A stretch of 7,292 nt of DNA, taken from the NCBI GenBank assembly GCA_903970355.1, contig CAJCIF010000507.1, positions 1-7,292 on the forward strand, read 5' to 3'. This DNA is from Actinomycetota bacterium. GTDB lineage: Bacteria > Cyanobacteriota > Vampirovibrionia > Obscuribacterales > Obscuribacteraceae. The notes below the pieces were generated by a model that worked only from the letters and a program-made list of their open reading frames with translations, was not told where the DNA came from and ran no database searches. Each line of letters starts with the position of its first letter. The stretch's first letter is position 1. Below, in pieces: positions 6,057 to 7,292 of this stretch. Made by a program: the position numbers and the translations under genes.

Positions 6057-7292
6057 ATGGTGGTCGCGTTTGAACGGGAAAGGCTGAATCTTTTGCCTGC
6101 TCATTGCAATGAGTGGGTCAAGTTAACGCGGTCTGTAGAGCCGATAGAAGAACCTGAAATTGAAGCTGCCATTGCGGAATTGTATGGATGGTTCGAACTG
6201 CCCACGCCCGTCATTATTTGGTGCCAGAGCCCCTGGCAATTAGCGATGGCTCCGGACATTCTGCAAAAGATCTTGCAAACCGGTTCGGATATTCACAAAA
6301 CGAATCGGCTTCAACTTTTAGAATCTCCAATTTGGCAAACGGTCTGGTTATTGATCGATTCGCAATGCGATTCAGCGATTCTATCAACCTTACGTGAACG
6401 TACGCTCGGCAAGGACATGGCGCGGCGAAGCAAGCCCGGAAAGTTTACGAGCAAAGACAGTTTGACCAGAAATTGGGTGGCTTTCTCTGCGGGAGAACCG
6501 GATTCTTTGCCCATGGGTGTATGGGAAAAGTTGACACCAACTCTCTGCGGTGCTCAGCATGAGCTAACGAATGATCTTCGTCTTTTTGCCAAAGCACATT
6601 TATCCGGTCCGGATATGGATCTGATTCGTTCACGCTATGACCAGAATTTTCGCAGTCGATCAATCACGCGCACCGCGCGTGGTCGCATGGAGAATCTTGC
6701 CCGTGATGTGCTAGCAAATGAATTTAGCAATTTGACATCACGCAATCCCAATGCGCACATTCAACGAACGCCTCCGCATAGGCTTTCGCATTTCCTCAAC
6801 CTGCAAGGTGCAGAAGCTGACTTATTGGGAAATTTTTCTGAACCATTTCTTTCCGCTTTGAACAACATTTGGTGGGGTTCCTGGTCAGTGGATTGGCTGC
6901 CCATGGTGGAGTTCATTAGAGATGTCTGCGGTTTGGAACTGCCGGAAAAACCAGCGCGAGATTTGAACAGATTTTTGAAGCTGGCTCGACTCGGTTTTGC
7001 CTATTCATTTTTTGGTCCGGTATGTTTTGTCTCCGATAGACCGCTGCAGCTGAAATTCGATGAGCAAAACCGCTTTCATAGCGAATCGGGCCCTGCTGTT
7101 TGTTTTGCAGACGGATATCAAATTTATTCTTGGCACGGCACTGTCGTCAACAAGAGAATCGTTGATGAACCTGAAAGCATTTCTCTAGTGGATATTCGTG
7201 CTGAACGAAATATTGAAGTAAGACGAGTTTTGATAGAACGCTTTGGTTCTGGCAGATTCATTGCCGAATCGAAGGCGACAAAAATCCACGAA
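6057..7292 (+). CDS. DUF6745 domain-containing protein, C-terminus beyond right edge
   Basis: 412 residues are open to the last base with no stop, so the gene is cut by the window. The N-terminus (LLPAHCNEWVKLTRSVEP, then a helix and an ELPTPVIIWCQSP strand) matches the DUF6745 start as I recall it. The strongest signature is about 270-412: IWWGSWSVDWLPMVEFIRDV, VCFVSDRPLQL, RFHSESGPAVCFADGY, IYSWHG (356-361), RAERNIEVRRVLIERFG (381-397) and a final KIHE. I would expect a short C-terminal portion to follow. No known catalytic motif is evident; the function of DUF6745 is unknown to me. The start is ATG 6057 (TTG 6051 or GTG 6060 also possible). No ribosome-binding site is visible, so translation is probably coupled to the small gene ending 6 nt upstream. 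Family call good; role unknown. Confidence 0.85.
   Translation, partial: MVVAFERERLNLLPAHCNEWVKLTRSVEPIEEPEIEAAIAELYGWFELPTPVIIWCQSPWQLAMAPDILQKILQTGSDIHKTNRLQLLESPIWQTVWLLIDSQCDSAILSTLRERTLGKDMARRSKPGKFTSKDSLTRNWVAFSAGEPDSLPMGVWEKLTPTLCGAQHELTNDLRLFAKAHLSGPDMDLIRSRYDQNFRSRSITRTARGRMENLARDVLANEFSNLTSRNPNAHIQRTPPHRLSHFLNLQGAEADLLGNFSEPFLSALNNIWWGSWSVDWLPMVEFIRDVCGLELPEKPARDLNRFLKLARLGFAYSFFGPVCFVSDRPLQLKFDEQNRFHSESGPAVCFADGYQIYSWHGTVVNKRIVDEPESISLVDIRAERNIEVRRVLIERFGSGRFIAESKATKIHE

Noticed and set aside
6188..6663. Short open frames on both strands in the right part of the window
   Set aside because: They are shadows of the DUF6745 frame that runs from 6057 to the window end.

Overview
The window reads as ordinary bacterial chromosome of roughly balanced GC, packed with genes. 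The content is a secreted subtilase, a Hanks-type Ser/Thr kinase with a secreted TPR neighbour, a DUF1571/LolA-like protein and a DUF6745 module. That mix recalls large-genome, signalling-rich bacteria such as non-photosynthetic Cyanobacteriota (Obscuribacterales/Melainabacteria) or Planctomycetes. This is an impression from gene content, not a proof: there is no rRNA, tRNA or marker gene here.

Layout. (1) Minus strand, 1-1665: a secreted S8 serine protease (175-1665) with an unusual His-rich plus 19-proline linker. Downstream of it, running off the left edge, is what may be the first 26 residues of a TadE/TadG-like pseudopilin (1-80). (2) A divergent intergenic region, 1666-1963. (3) Plus strand, 1964-5645: four closely spaced genes. 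They are a secreted TPR protein (1964-2833), a membrane-anchored Ser/Thr protein kinase (2839-3936, 5 nt after the TPR stop), a DUF1571/LolA-like protein (4039-4644, behind a 102-nt spacer with palindromes), and a secreted or anchored protein of unknown family (4647-5645, 2 nt after the previous stop). (4) Plus strand, 5676-7292: a separate unit with a perfect TATAAT hexamer, an AATTGG-N6-CCAATT dyad near the expected +1, a 102-residue protein with GHAH and HEEH motifs (5742-6050), and a DUF6745 protein (6057 to beyond 7292). The last is an open reading frame with no stop inside the window, so it is truncated at the right edge.

How the genes may work together (inference). The TPR-kinase-DUF1571-332 aa cluster looks like an envelope signalling unit: a cytoplasmic kinase domain tethered by one C-terminal helix, flanked by exported proteins that could sense or respond. 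The DUF6745 pair is the part with least known function and is the best candidate for an undescribed system. The small protein carries possible metal-ligand histidines and is encoded in the same frame as its larger partner, separated from it by one TGA and two codons.

No mobile element, CRISPR array, tRNA or rRNA was seen.
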